Positions 1 to 11,361 are shown, counted from the first letter of the stretch. The stretch is 64,000 nucleotides of DNA from Batrachochytrium dendrobatidis JAM81 (GCF_000203795.2 NW_006281099.1:62001-126000), one strand, 5' to 3'. Translations and numbers: made by a program. The notes: generated by a model not told the origin, from the letters alone.

Positions 1-927
1 TGAGATTGAATGGATCAAGATTTCTTCCAAACTGTTTACCGCACTGCCAGTATTTGTGTTTGCCTTTACGTGCCATCAGAATGTAAGACTAGTTGAATTG
101 AATATATTTCTGAAGATTGTATTAACATGGTTGTCTACTTTAATGGTGTTTTACCTTAGATTTTTTCTGTTTATAATGAATTGATTGATAATTCTCCTCG
201 AAAAATTGAAAGTGTGATCAAGGGGTCAATCCTGACCTCTGTAGGTGTTTATCAGACCATTGGGATTATTGGATATCTCACCTTTGGCAACAAAGTAACA
301 TCAAACATTATTGCCATGTGTAAGTCTATTCTCTTCATACTTTACATATGCCGATTGTTTCAAGTAGTGCGTTCATCTGACATTTTAATTCAACTGTATT
401 ACATGATAGATCCCAATGGAATACTTGTTACATATGGACAACTTGCAATTGCGCTACTCGTGTTGCTGAGTTATCCATTACAGTGCCATCCTGCACGAGC
501 TTCTCTTGATAAAGTATTTGGACCGAAAAAAGGAAATGGACATACAATGACGACCATTGCAGCTGTTACAGGTCCAAACCAAAACATTACATCACAACCC
601 ACTCAATCCTCACCATTGAAAATGTCAGGCTGCCGTTTTACGATCATCACCCTATGTTTACTTGTTGGATCCTATATTGTTGCAGTCAGTGTCACCAGTC
701 TCTCTACTGTATTAGCATTTGTCGGTGCTACGGGATCTACAACTATTGGACATATACTACCGGGAATATTTTACTATAGAATGAGGAGAAACGCGAATCC
801 ACCCGATGCACCACTTGAAAGACTTGAAATTGCAGCCTTATGTTTGGCAAGTTTTGGTGGATGTATTATGGTGAGTAGTTTGACAACGCAGCTGCTACAA
901 GGAGTTAGTGCCACGGGTGGGCATTAA
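1..927 (+). CDS. Amino-acid transporter, AAAP/AVT (SLC38-like) family, 5' partial
   Basis: Integral membrane permease that moves neutral amino acids across the vacuolar or plasma membrane, probably proton-coupled. Visible exons are <1-82, 160-319 and 410-927; the frame starts at base 2. The first junction restores FTCHQN-IFSVYNEL, a hallmark of AVT/SLC38 carriers, where the short loop precedes the transmembrane helix with FGN (ITFGNKV-like). The second junction (T|AT) restores a Tyr followed by PNGILVTYGQLAIALLV, a hydrophobic helix. Further hydrophobic segments follow (TIITLCLLVGSYIVAV, IAALCLASFGGCIMVS). The N-terminal half lies outside the window. Family assignment is firm; substrate and membrane are not determined. 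Confidence 0.85.
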
Positions 928-1394
928 CAAGACTGCAGTTTTGGATATACATTTTTCAGATACAGGTCGAGTTTATCCTTGAAGTCCTTCACTTTAATAA
1001 AGTACAATTTCTTTTGATACCATCATTTTACTATTGCTAGTTTTAATGTATGAATCAACCTGCTGTTTAATAGAAGATTGAATAAGACATGATTAGTTTC
1101 CAAAGTAATACTATTGAAGGCATCAATTCAATGTATTAACAACCCGAAAGTATCGAATAATTGAGCGATTTGTTAGATTTACGCTTTGGACACTCGGTAA
1201 CCTTCAAACGACTGTATGAAAATATTCCGTGAGTTTGAAACATGTTTCGATTACAGTGCCAATCAGAATAGTAAATCATAGAATAATGTAGTGAGGATCC
1301 AATCAGCATATATTCCATATCAGTCTGAATTGATATTGAGTCGTTGGAATTTTTTTTGGCTTGCTTCAGATTCACAAAACCGTTTGATTATTGC
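928..1394. other. Intergenic, no gene seen
   Basis: The 3' flank of the transporter and 5' flank of eIF1. Only short reading frames without splice support or family resemblance are present. The start codon of eIF1 at 1395 closes the interval. Confidence 0.6.
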
Positions 1395-2458
1395 ATGTCA
1401 GAAAGCATCCAGAAGTAAGTTGTACATATCCTTATGATACAGTCTTGACTATCTTGTTTAGTACTGTTTCTATTGTTCATTCTTTCATGTTTAATATGCA
1501 CATTTACTCTTCTATTTGGGTTGGTTTGGGCTGTAGCCAACTCATGACTATTACCATCAACGAGTCGATGTTCAGTGTATAGGCTGAACTGACGGTGGCT
1601 GCCCTGTTCACTTTGTTTCTTTGTATATACACCGTTCATGGTCTGGATGAGTGTATCTTTTCCAGCACTTTCAACGCTATTACTCTAGGAACTATCCTCG
1701 ACACTATTCCCAACCCAACAAAACCTTGGAGACATTCATTCAATGATGCTTGCCATCAATTGGACCTATTGCCATTGAGTTGGATACAAAATTCAATATA
1801 TGCTAGGACTGATCTCTAGCATGGTTGGGTTGGCTCTATGTAAATCATTAGCATAAACATTAGCAATAACGAATCTGGTTTAGATTGCCGTTGGTTTGCT
1901 GGTTTATTTTCAACTTTGATCCACGCTTCATGTATATTGTATTATACAATGTAATTTTGGGTTCAGTTATTGGTATTGACTTTGTGTTATGTATTATTCA
2001 ATCAATTGTTGGCATTAGTCTTGCAAGTTACGATCCTTTTGCTGATACGGGTGAAGACAGTGTAGTTGCTGTTGAAGGATATATTCGTAAGTTCACTTGG
2101 ACTGGATTAGACTCGTGTAGACCGCCACAATAGGATGAAAGTGTGCATCTACACGAATCTAGATATTACCCTATTTTGATGGGTTATTAAAGATTGATGT
2201 TTTGTAATAGATATTCGTATTCAGCAGCGTAACGGCCGCAAGACTCTAACAACCGTGCAGGGCATTCCTGCCGATCTGGACCAAAAGCGTATACTTAAAG
2301 CATTCAAGAAGGAGTTTGCATGCAATGGAACGCTTGTTGAAGATGATGATCTTGGTCAAGTTATCCAACTTCAGGGTGATCATCGCTTGAAGGTGCAGAC
2401 TTTTTTGGCAACAGAGGGCATTGCTCCAAAGGATAAAATTAAACTTCATGGTTTTTAA
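1395..2458 (+). CDS. SUI1: Translation initiation factor eIF1 (SUI1)
   Basis: eIF1 binds the 40S platform near the P site and enforces AUG fidelity during scanning. Three exons: 1395-1414 (MSESIQ plus two bases), 2019-2086 and 2211-2458. They give a 111-residue protein, the usual length. Exon 2 supplies YDPFADTGED, the conserved start of the family; exon 3 supplies IRIQQRNGRKTLTTVQGIP, KRILKAFKKEFACNGT and VIQLQGDHR, all strongly conserved, and it ends HGF as in other eukaryotes. The short first exon was found because its two leftover bases (AA) plus T give Asn in SIQNLASYDPF, matching known N-termini. The first intron is 604 nt, far longer than others in the window. No function other than eIF1 is plausible. 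Confidence 0.95.
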
Positions 2459-2586
2459 ATGTGACGATGGGTGAAAATATGTTTGAAATTTTGAATGATA
2501 AAAAGTGGATGGATTCACGTGATCATCACTGTGCGGTTGCTGTTGTGAATTCAGATTCTTCAACCAATAAATTATTATTCAGTCTT

Positions 2587-4969
2587 ATGTTCACCGGACG
2601 ATCAACACTGACAGCTGCATACAGGCTTAAGCAGACCATGACTCATCTGGCTTCGTCTAGCCATATGCGTGTCTGCACTGTGAGTTTCTACAATTTATAT
2701 CCAATGATCTACGCTTCAAATCCATGTTGGATTCACAAAATAATCCGTTTGAATCTACTGTCGATATATAGGCTACGCTTGCAACCTCTTCCAAAAACAG
2801 TGCATCAGTTGGTGTCAATTTCAAAAAAATGCAATCCATTCGCAAGTTTGAGCTCGATCGCCCTGCTGCCATGAATGCTCTCAACCTCGACATGGTGTAC
2901 GCAATCACCTCCCAACTCAAGGTATCAACCATTTTAACCCATATGAATATTCAAGTATGTGCTGATATTCTGTAACGTCAGACTTGGAAGGATTCTGATC
3001 TATGCAAAGTGATTGTTCTTGCCAATGTGGAAGGCAGTCGAGCATTCTGTGCAGGTGGAGATGTCAAGAGTTGAGTTCATGTTCATCTTGATACTTGTCG
3101 ACTTTACAGATCTGACCTTATTTGTAATGGCTTGATAAACAGCTTTGGTCTTGAAAGCCTCGAGTGGCAAACCTGAAGATATTGCTCAATCTTGCAAGTT
3201 TATGGAAGAAGAGTATAAACTCAATCATATGATTGCTACTCTTAAACTTCCATTTGTAAGCATAATGGATGGTATCACCAGTAAGTGTTTTGATAATTGT
3301 CGAGTTTTTATTTTACAAATGAAATCTGATGAGCTTGTATTTTTATCACTTGCTCTAGTGGGTGGCGGTGTTGGTCTTTCAGTTCATGGATCGTTCCGTA
3401 TTGCAACAGAAAAAACATTGTTTGCCATGCCCGAGGTAACAAGCAGTTGGATGCTCCATGATCTATATGTCTAGTGCAATGTCTTGTATTCATTTACTAA
3501 TGGTATAATCGCAATCTTTTGATTAAATTTAATGCATATACTTTGGTGGTATTAGACTGCTATTGGTTTATTTCCTGATGTTGGCGGTAGTTTTTTTCTA
3601 CCTCGTCTTGATGGAGAACTTGGTACTTTTTTGGGTCTAACGGGTCATCGTCTGAAAGGCGAAGAAGTCTTGTAAGTACAGATGCATGTTTATATGGGTT
3701 GAATAGGATGCAGGGATAAAACACCAACAGTTGATCATGCAACTAGTATTGCTGGTATTGCTTCGCACTTTATCCCTTCTTCGCGCCTGTCGTCATTGTA
3801 TTCTCGTCTCCAGGAACTTGATACAAACAATATAGATGTTGTCAATGCCGCTATTGATGAATTTTCTGGTACAGTACTATAGTCGATGCCACGATCTGTA
3901 TTTTAGCATGGTTTTATCTAGAAATGTAATGGGACTAGTTTAACATTCTTTTGGGTGATTTAGGCGACTTTACGACCGACATGTTTCGCAACTGGTCGCT
4001 TGGAGGCGAAGTTGGACGTACTATTGATAGGTGCTTCAAGTACAACACCATTGAGGAGATTTTTGCCGCACTTGAAAAAGACGTAAGATGACAATCTCTA
4101 ATGCTGTCAACTGTAGATCTATCTCAACCTCAATTATTGAGGCTGCATACTGTTTATAAACTACAGTAACTAAAATGTACGTGAATGTGTTGAATAGCCA
4201 AATACAGAGTGGTGCCAAAAACAACTTCAAGTGATGCGTAAATGCTCACCTACAAGTCTCAAAGCTACATTGATGCAACTGCGTAAAGGGGCTAAAAAAA
4301 GTATTGCAGATTGCTTAAAGATGGAGTATCGTATGGTTCGCGCATTTATGGTAATACTTGATTTCAACTCGGCAGTTATAATGACGTTGAATCATGTGCT
4401 AACATGTATTTGTGTAGGAAGGACCGGATTTCCATCAGGGAGTGACGGCTGCTTTGATCAACAAACCAGCAACTCGACCAAACTGGAAACCTGATATAGA
4501 TCATATGAACGAAATAAGTGCATCGATGGTGGAAAAAAAGTACTTTGCGGCAGATCAGGGAAAACAGCTTGAACTCTTTACTAATTCGACCTACTATGAC
4601 TACCCTCATCGATCTCTATCTGGACTTCCAACCGATCGGGACATTCGTCGTGTCGTTTACGGTAAAGTATTGACCTGAAAGTGTATGGAATATGACAGCA
4701 AGAACATTCTCATGACAACTTTTGGTTTAGGTGACATTTCAAATGTGAACAAGTCGGGCAGTTTAAAAACCAAATCGGACATTTTGCAGTGGTTTATGCA
4801 AAACTGGGGAAAATATGATTCTCTAGCCATGTCTGAACATACACCACCACTAAAACTCGATTTGGGCGGAGGATTAGGTCGAGGAAAGGTTGGACTTAAA
4901 GCCAAAGTTGAATCGGTACTCGAAACCCATACCGAACAACAAGCCAACCATCTTGAATGGAAATACTGA
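2587..4969 (+). CDS. EHD3: 3-hydroxyisobutyryl-CoA hydrolase (mitochondrial, crotonase family; Ehd3/mS47 type)
   Basis: Hydrolyses 3-hydroxyisobutyryl-CoA in valine catabolism. The yeast orthologue Ehd3 is also mitoribosomal subunit mS47. Eleven exons (2587-2679, 2772-2921, 2982-3069, 3143-3280, 3359-3435, 3556-3671, 3714-3868, 3964-4082, 4198-4350, 4418-4661, 4731-4969) give 523 residues, close to yeast Ehd3. The N-terminus is basic and Ser/Thr-rich ([17 protein letters not shown]), fitting a mitochondrial presequence. Crotonase motifs are [20 protein letters not shown] (oxyanion hole), [11 protein letters not shown] and [13 protein letters not shown] with catalytic Glu and Asp. One intron is only 42 nt. 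An apparent in-frame TGA at 4676 lies inside the last intron (4662-4730); splicing it restores VVYGDISN and the conserved C-terminal extension. Confidence 0.92.
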
Positions 4970-4992
4970 ATTAAAAAAAATTGAACTGATAT

Positions 4993-5569
4993 TTATTCAA
5001 GTGGTGGTTTAGCATAAATTGGAGTTGCTACATACATAGCACTAGCCATGCCACATCCTGCCAATGCTGTTATCACCATAACAATAACAAACACACTACG
5101 CGGAATAATGGTCCAATCGACCTAGTTTATCGCCATGTTAGAATGAGTGAATATCGAATATAAAATGGACTAGCATTCAAGTACTTGCATAATCTTGCGT
5201 TGGACGTGGTGATCCCACAGCGATTTTTGATGATGTCGTGAGTGCTAAAACGTAGATAACCCATACTATCAACCCCGAAAACAACACAGTTCTAAACAGC
5301 AGTTCATTTTCTTGTTAATGCAGTGTGTTGCTATCTATGCGTTGATTTAGATGGACTTACGTTGCGTATGGGGTATGTATAATGGCGAAACTCGTTACAA
5401 GCAGTATGAGAAGGAGGATGAGAGATGTGGACAATGCCCAGCCTAATCCAAATATTTTGAGCGAGGGCTGAATGATTGAGTCCATTGTGGTTAAAGTGCT
5501 GGAGTATACACTAGATACTATGAAACTAGAACTGGTAAAAGTTTGAGTCGTGTAGTTGTTGCAGTTCAA
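4993..5569 (-). CDS. Small predicted membrane protein with three hydrophobic segments, unrecognised
   Basis: Three exons (5361-5569, 5189-5291, 4993-5121) join to a 146-residue protein. After a Ser/Thr-rich N-terminus come three hydrophobic stretches: LGWALSTSLILLLILLVTSF, a second around VLFSGLIVWVIYVLAL and a third around VFVIVMVITALAGCGMA. It ends IYAKPPLE. The exon 2 to 3 junction only keeps frame if the intron begins GCAAGT and ends TAG, i.e. a GC-AG intron; the first intron is standard GTAAGT. The protein could start at an internal Met (MDSIIQPS). I do not recognise the family. It lies between convergent EHD3 (24 bp away) and the 3' end of CDC4. Confidence 0.65.
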
Positions 5570-5679
5570 GTGTCGATGGAACGCGCACTATCTGTATTAG
5601 GTTATTATTCAACTATTGAATGGATTCAAACTCTAAAGAAACAGTCAATACAAAATAAATGCTAAAATTGAAAAATTGT

Positions 5680-8600
5680 TTATTGACTCAATGGTTCAAA
5701 CATCATTGGCTGTGATGTTGATCCAGGTCTGCTAGTCCGCCTATTGCCTTGTGTAGAATAAGATACATGAGGGAGCACTCCTAACATGAACATTCCCTCT
5801 TCGCCACCAGTTGCTGATGATGAAGCGGCTGCAGACATATTTAGCAATGACCCAGCAGGTGTAGGTGTGGACACGACAGCACCCGTACCAGAATACAATG
5901 ATGATGATGAATCCAAATGTTGAAGTTCTCCGCCAAAGAATGACGACGATTCAGCTGATGCTGCAGCATTCAAGTCACTGGTCAGATCGTGTGATACCAC
6001 CTTGCTACCGCTTGGAGCATCGTTGTCCACGTCAAAGTTTAGTACTTCAAACCATGTACCGCCTTCTTCTCGCTGTACAGCGCAGACAAGACGAGTTTCA
6101 TCAGTTCGAACACGCCAGACACCTTGAACACCTCCAATCGTATCTCTTAGGAATCGACCATAGACAGGCTCAGGTCCATTTGCACCTTGAGTAAATGCAA
6201 GTTGGTCACTCAGAGGACAATTTGAAGGGATCACTCCGTTCGAGTTAGCACCCATCAGTCCAGTATTGGTGCCATATCCTACAGAAGACAGTTCCCAAAT
6301 CTTGATGCCACCATCCGAACCAGATACAATTCGATTACATTTAGGATCGTGATGGAAGCAGGTGATGGCTGCAGAGTGGCCTGTTAGGTTGGACAGACAC
6401 TGACCTGTGACAGGAGACCACACACGCAACGTAGCATCGGCAGCGGCAGAAACCAGATAGTTGGGTGATAATTCCAAGAGTCCTACAAGAGAAGTATGAC
6501 CCTCGAGATTAAATAGAGCGACACCAGTACGTGTACACCACACTTTGACAGTGGCATCCATACTGCCACTGACAGCACGACGGAGTTCATGGCAATAGCC
6601 AACAGAATAGACTTTTTCACGATGGCCACGGAATATATGCACACACTCGCCTTTGGTGATGTCCCAAACACGAATAGTGCAGTCGTAACTGCCACTAACA
6701 AGAACATTGCCCTGGCCGGCAATAGCCCGAACTGAATTTGAATGGCCCAGCAAGACATGCATGAAATAGGGATTGGATACATCTGGGGGTGGTTGCCTTG
6801 GTAAATGTGTGAGATTTGGATTATTGGGATCTGGAGTTCTGGGGGTGGCATGAAGGTTTGCCTCTGATTCTTCACGATATTGAGCCGTCATCATGGCAGC
6901 CATAGCAGGAGACCAGTGTGGATCACGACGAGGATCAGGTAGCCGCCATACACGCAATGTTGCATCCCTTGAACCCGTGACAATGACAGGATGCTCAAGA
7001 GCAGCAATACCATCATCTGTAGCATCATTACTTTGAGGGATAATGATCATCAAGCAGCGCACAGTAGAGGTATGGCCATCAAAGATGTGAGAGCATTCTC
7101 CATTTTCGATATCCCAAACACGAACACTGCGGTCGGTAGAACCAGAAACAAGAGTGTTTTTCCAGTACTGAAGAGCCCAAACTCCACCCTCATGTCCTTC
7201 AAGTCGTTTTAGCAAGGTTCCATCCGCAGTATTGTAAACATGAATGGTCTGGTCATCAGAACCTGACACAATCTTTTCGGTATCAAACTGCAAACAAGTA
7301 ACAACATTTGGACCATGTCCAGGGAAAGAGATGTGGTGGTATCTTCCCAACAGCCAGTTACGACGAATCAAATGGTGACGTCTGTATAGTTTCTTGTAGA
7401 GATGGCGATAAATGGGACGAGGGTGTTGTGGAGTGTTGCAGGTGAGGCTCATGGAGGATGAAGACCTCGAGAGCGGAGTTACAGGTGGATGCGAATCAGG
7501 TCTGTTATAAGAGTGAGAATCGTTATCAGCTGAGCTGTAGTTACCAAGGGTATGATGTGACTTGAGATTATTATTAATTGAGCCTAATTCATCGCTAGAA
7601 GTGGATTGAGTAAGTGCGGAGCGAACAGCGAAAGCTGTCGAGATTTCATCGTCATCAACAAATCCCTCATTGACCAAACGTCTTTTCCAAATAGATAGTT
7701 CAGAGCCTTCGCCATCCACGACGCTTAGCCAGCTCTTGGATACACGCTGGCAACGGCCCAGAGTTTTAAGATCCAAGAATGCGATAATCTGGTAGGATAG
7801 TTCGACGGGTAATTGACCAATAAAGTCTCTTTTCAAGGACGGAAGAATCAATGAAGACATGAATTGCAAGGAGGAAAAAGGACAGCGCTTTAACAGCTGA
7901 GTCATGACATGATTTTTGACTGCAGTTGGAAGGGCCTCGAATGAGTCTAGCACTAGAGGAAGACTGGTGATGAGATCCAGACTGCGGGATAGTCCTGAAA
8001 AGGCAGACAACAGGGTTAGTACGATATGAAAGTCATTTACAGTACTCGAGATGCTCAAGATGCTTACCTTGAGTAGAGCCCAAAGACATGGTATCACATA
8101 AACTATCAGAGGTAGTCAATGGCCAAACAGAGTGATGCGGAGGAGGGACCAGTGGCGGGGGAGTGTGCAACTGCAGTAGTTGATGACTATAACTATTAGT
8201 AGTAGAATGGTGTTGATGACTGTAGTGCAGAGTAGGTGACATGGTTGGACTAGGAAGTGTTGGCGAATGGCGGTTGCTAGTGTCTGCCAGGAATGATCCA
8301 ATGCCACTAGCAGCAGTAGAAGAGCTAGACAAGGGATTACTAATACGACTTTGATGCATACTGCCAGTTCCAGTTCCAGTTCCAGTAGCAGCAGAAAGCG
8401 AGCCTATATCACTCAATGCACTCTGCATCCTGGCAGTTGCATTCGGAGCTTCACTCATTACACTATCAGTAGAAACCAGCGTAGATTTGGCAATATTGGG
8501 TCCGTTTGATAATGACATCCCTTCAGATGTATTCTTGCGATTAGTAGAGTGAAGTGAGTCTATAGTCATACAAGAGTGATGGGATAAAGTAAACTCGGGC

Positions 8601-8860
8601 AGTCTAGTACTTGTCAAGCAAGCTGTTTGTTCATGTAAAACAGTCGGAGGCTGACACTCGACGGCGGAAGCGGCACTAGTGGTGGAGCGGAGAGCGTCAT
8701 GGTCTCGAGTGCTGTTCGTAACACCAATGCAAGTCGGTCCTTCTCTTGTCAATCGCTCTCTGCAGTCGTCCATCTCCTGTGTAGAATCAACTTTGAATTC
8801 ATCCCGCTCTTGTTCTGTTGGTTTGAATGTCGAGCTGGGCTGCTGGTTGTAATCACACAT
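5680..8860 (-). CDS. CDC4: F-box/WD40 protein, SCF substrate receptor of the Cdc4/Fbw7 type
   Basis: Substrate-recognition subunit of an SCF ubiquitin ligase that binds phosphodegrons, typically on CDK inhibitors and transcription factors. Two exons (8068-8860 and 5680-7994), 1035 residues; the intron carries a perfect TACTAAC branch site. The N-terminal 260 residues are disordered and Ser/Thr-rich. The F-box is near 321-360 (FIGQLPVELSYQIIAFLDL). A basic linker follows, and WD40 repeats run from about 490 to 870 with GHxxxV...SGSxDxTIRVWD repeats. C-terminal blocks LVSAAADATLRVW, RIVSGSDGGIKIWE, GVWRV and LVCAVQREEGGTWFEVL are specific to Cdc4/Pop1/Fbw7. The first ATG is at 8858-8860; an upstream ORF (9267-9618) could be an extra 5' exon. 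Confidence 0.9.
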
Positions 8861-9266
8861 TGACAAGAATCCTGCTTCTGTCCTTGCTAAGCTTGTTTCT
8901 GACCGTTTTCGTTTAAGTGATGATTCTGCCGTTGTGTTTGATTTCTGTGAGCAAAGCTATGTAGTATATCAGGACGAACCAAGTAAGTATAGCAATCAAG
9001 CAACTTAAAGGGTCAAGTATTGTTGGGTAATAATTGGGTTTATATTCACCGCCATTCGGCACTTGAATCGAATGGGTTTTATGGCAATGCACAGCATTTT
9101 GACCTTACTTGTAACACTATCCCTTGCTTATCTACTTTGTGTTTCAGCCCATATCAAAAAAATATTCTTTTAGTGAATCCATCTCAAATTCCATTATACA
9201 CTCACCAGACCAGTAACGGTCACCAACCTGCTTTAGCATCTACTCTACATGAAAAAACTCCATTAC

Positions 9267-9618
9267 CGACATATGAAATATGTGATCTTGCCAAGTCATC
9301 CGTACGCAATGGGTCAAAGGAGATTGGACGCGACGCCACGAGTATTGAATTATCCCTGTAGCTTTGATTGTCACCTATCGTCATAGTAGTATCAATGCAT
9401 ACATTCTCTTGCTGATATCTTGGTGGCTGACTGCTGTGGGTTTGAGTATCAACCATTTTCCTGGATGCATTATGCGTTTGTATTTCTGAATGGGAATTAG
9501 ACTGGATATCAAACGGTGTGGCAGATGCCTTATCTTCGTATACTCCTGTTAGTGGCTGTTGAAATGCTATTTGACTAAATCCAGATTGCGTCGCTTCAAG
9601 AGGATCTACCATTTGCAT
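9267..9618 (-). CDS. Hypothetical ORF, possibly a 5' exon of CDC4
   Basis: A minus-strand reading frame opening with ATG at 9616-9618 encodes a Ser/Thr/Gln-rich, probably disordered sequence (MQMVDPLEATQSGF...). Left unspliced it runs to a stop near 9220. A donor GTAATG at 9266 and an acceptor GAAGCAG ending at 8872 would join it in frame to the CDC4 first exon (…SYVG-FLSMCDYNQQ), removing 395 nt. Its composition resembles the CDC4 N-terminus. Whether it is a real exon, a separate small gene or chance cannot be settled from the sequence. Confidence 0.35.
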
Positions 9619-10161
9619 GTCTAGACATCAGATACAATGGGTCAATCTCCACTAATATTCAAGAGTCAAACCTGTACCAAACAGATCTTTTTATGATTTA
9701 AAGATACCCAATTTGCATATGCAATCTGTGTCAGGGGTTATAGATGTGGTTTGGCATAAAGGCTGTAATGCTTGGCTAGCAGTGCTGATGGATACATGGC
9801 TTCAGTGTCCAAGTTTCAATACCAAACAGTCATTGTATCTAAACAGCTATCCTGGTACTTTTAAAAGGGAATCCAGATGCATGCATAATGGTTTACACTA
9901 AAAGACATCTAGATGCATGTCTAGTATCTCAAGGTCGGCTCAAACCACTTTCTGGCTGATTTGATTCTTGACCCAAATATATAAAGTTCAAAGATTGACA
10001 AGTGACAGTACCGTTTGTAAACAAAGTCGAACGACAGTCTGACCGAGACCGGAGTGATCTACCACCAGGTTTAGAGAATATATCCTTGTCATTCATGTAT
10101 GCCGTGGTGGCTTGTAAGTTGACAAGATTTAAAAAAAGTTGGAGTATAAAGTTTGAGATTT
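9619..10161. other. Intergenic, no gene supported
   Basis: Short frames only. A minus-strand frame of 147 codons (9929-10372) runs out of the TIR element at 10162 into this stretch, which argues against its being an intact gene. Confidence 0.5.
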
Positions 10162-10766
10162 TACTGTCGTGTTCACGTAAAATGAAACACCAAGAGTGCC
10201 CAATACATAACAAACAGCCAATCTTATTAAACGATTGGTGCCAGTTTCCACCACATTTACTGAACAGCATTGTGTCCTGAATTCCTTGACAAAGTTGACT
10301 GTTTTTTCTGCTCACTTTTGGATAAAATACCAAACGAATGTTCAAAGCAGCATTCACATCTCCAAATCCCACATTTTTGACACTTGCTCAATCATCAACT
10401 CATACAAAAATCGTATGATTGACATGATAATAGCAGTCATTTCTGGATGTACGCTACTAAGGTCTTGTAAACTAAAACACAAACACATCTGCGATTCAGA
10501 GTACTGCAAAAGTTGTGACAACAGTCCAAGCCGATATTTGGATTGCAATCAATGAGTCGGTTTCAAATGTGGTGATTGTACATTACATGGCTATACTGAC
10601 AGGAAAGGAGACACGTTCCAAACTATAGTTTGATTCTGTATACATCACGATGGTCATTGTTTAAGAGTGAAGCTAATTTCTAACGGAAAGACGCAAGCAT
10701 TTGACCATTGTCTATTTCAAAGCAAAATAGATTTCAACGCTCCATTTTATGTGATTGCAACTATAA
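10162..10766. mobile_element. TIR element copy 1 carrying a Fanzor/TnpB-like relic
   Basis: The left end (TACTGTCGTGTTCACGTAAA at 10162) is a close match to the inverted-repeat consensus shared by the other copies. The right end (CTCCATTTTATGTGATTGCA, ending about 10766) is a degraded match to its reverse complement. Both ends are bordered by TA. This is the longest copy (about 605 bp). Internally, on minus, it keeps a broken zinc-ribbon block described separately. Its right 315 bp and a further 108 bp beyond are repeated at 13464-13888. Confidence 0.65.
10250..10510 (-). pseudogene. Relic of a TnpB/Fanzor-type nuclease C-terminus
   Basis: Read on minus, 10371-10382 encodes a Cys-x2-Cys pair (SKCQKCGIW). 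After a one-base frame slip, 10334-10360 encodes DVNAALNIR followed by LVF. In TnpB and eukaryotic Fanzor proteins the last zinc-ribbon Cys pair leads directly into the RuvC-III motif R-D-V-N-A-A-x-N-I. Upstream, another frame gives SESQMCLCFSLQDLSS, which could be the first Cys pair. Stops and frame changes show that it is not expressed as a protein. No RuvC-I or RuvC-II segment is recognisable, so the copy is internally deleted. Assignment rests on motif resemblance only. Confidence 0.5.
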
Positions 10767-10874
10767 TTTGTGGCTAGATGGGAAAATGATACCATCTAAT
10801 CTCGGTACTCTCATTGAACAAACTACCAAACAGTATACAGTAAATCAAATATTCATTTGAAAACAGCCGTATCA
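10452..10874. repeat. Direct repeat copy A (423 bp)
   Basis: This block recurs almost unchanged at 13464-13888. By direct reading I see only a two-base insertion (GTGACA versus GTATGACA) and one G/A substitution. It starts inside the TIR element and ends exactly at AAACAGCCGTATCA, itself resembling an element end. Confidence 0.9.
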
Positions 10875-10902
10875 CTACTTTGACTACAGTTAGGCTTGTA
10901 CT

Positions 10903-11361
10903 ATGCATCTCCCTCGGATCTTTCACAATCCTATTGTCCTCTCCAACAAAATCAGGAACATCAACAAGGAAAGCCCTATCCTTTTGCGTAAACTGGAAAA
11001 ATTGGCTCTAAAAGAATATGGTATAGAGCAATTCAACTTGGAGGACAGTGGTAAATTCATATTTGTTGCAAGTTTAACACCAATTTACTGTTCTGGAGAT
11101 CCTTCAATTGGTGCTAGTAGAGTGGTGTATGCAATGGAGGGGTACTTGAAGATTTACGGGATTGACGCCAGCTGGACTCCGTATGTTTTGGAACAAGTGT
11201 TATTTGCAGTTGCAGACAATGATTCTGAAATTGATCATTGGGCTCATTTGGGAGGTTTTGTCGTTGGGTTTATCTACAAAGGCTTGTCTGGTGTATGGTT
11301 TGACACGCAACCAAGTCTCGAGAATGGCTCAATTTCTATTCAATCAAAGTCATTTCACTAG
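10903..11361 (+). CDS. Degenerate rhomboid-like protein (possible pseudogene)
   Basis: A single-exon frame of 152 codons. Residues 69-73 (IGASR) resemble the catalytic-serine motif G-x-S-G of rhomboid intramembrane proteases but with Arg in place of the last Gly. Residues 111-119 (DHWAHLGGF) match the catalytic-His helix motif AHLGG. The spacing of about 43 residues between Ser72 and His115 is compatible with the family. However, the earlier transmembrane helices are absent, and the region between the two motifs is polar (IYGIDASWTP, ADNDSEI). It begins 29 bp after repeat copy A, so its 5' part may have been lost at the repeat boundary. Its 3' end overlaps the convergent gene by 26 bp. Activity is unlikely. 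Confidence 0.5.
   Translation: MHLPRIFHNPIVLSNKIRNINKESPILLRKLEKLALKEYGIEQFNLEDSGKFIFVASLTPIYCSGDPSIGASRVVYAMEGYLKIYGIDASWTPYVLEQVLFAVADNDSEIDHWAHLGGFVVGFIYKGLSGVWFDTQPSLENGSISIQSKSFH

Noticed and set aside
4676..4684. In-frame TGA followed by a 95-codon open frame in EHD3, suggesting stop-codon readthrough.
   Set aside because: A 69-nt GT-AG intron (4662-4730) removes the TGA and restores VVYGDISN in frame with the conserved C-terminal extension.
9020..9361. 113-codon plus-strand frame.
   Set aside because: No ATG at its start, no family resemblance; overlaps the better-supported minus ORF and a possible intron.
9929..10372. A 147-codon minus-strand frame containing DVNAALNIR as an intact gene.
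   Set aside because: It has no N-terminal domain, starts within the relic and runs through the inverted repeat into unrelated flank; treated as a pseudogene fragment.
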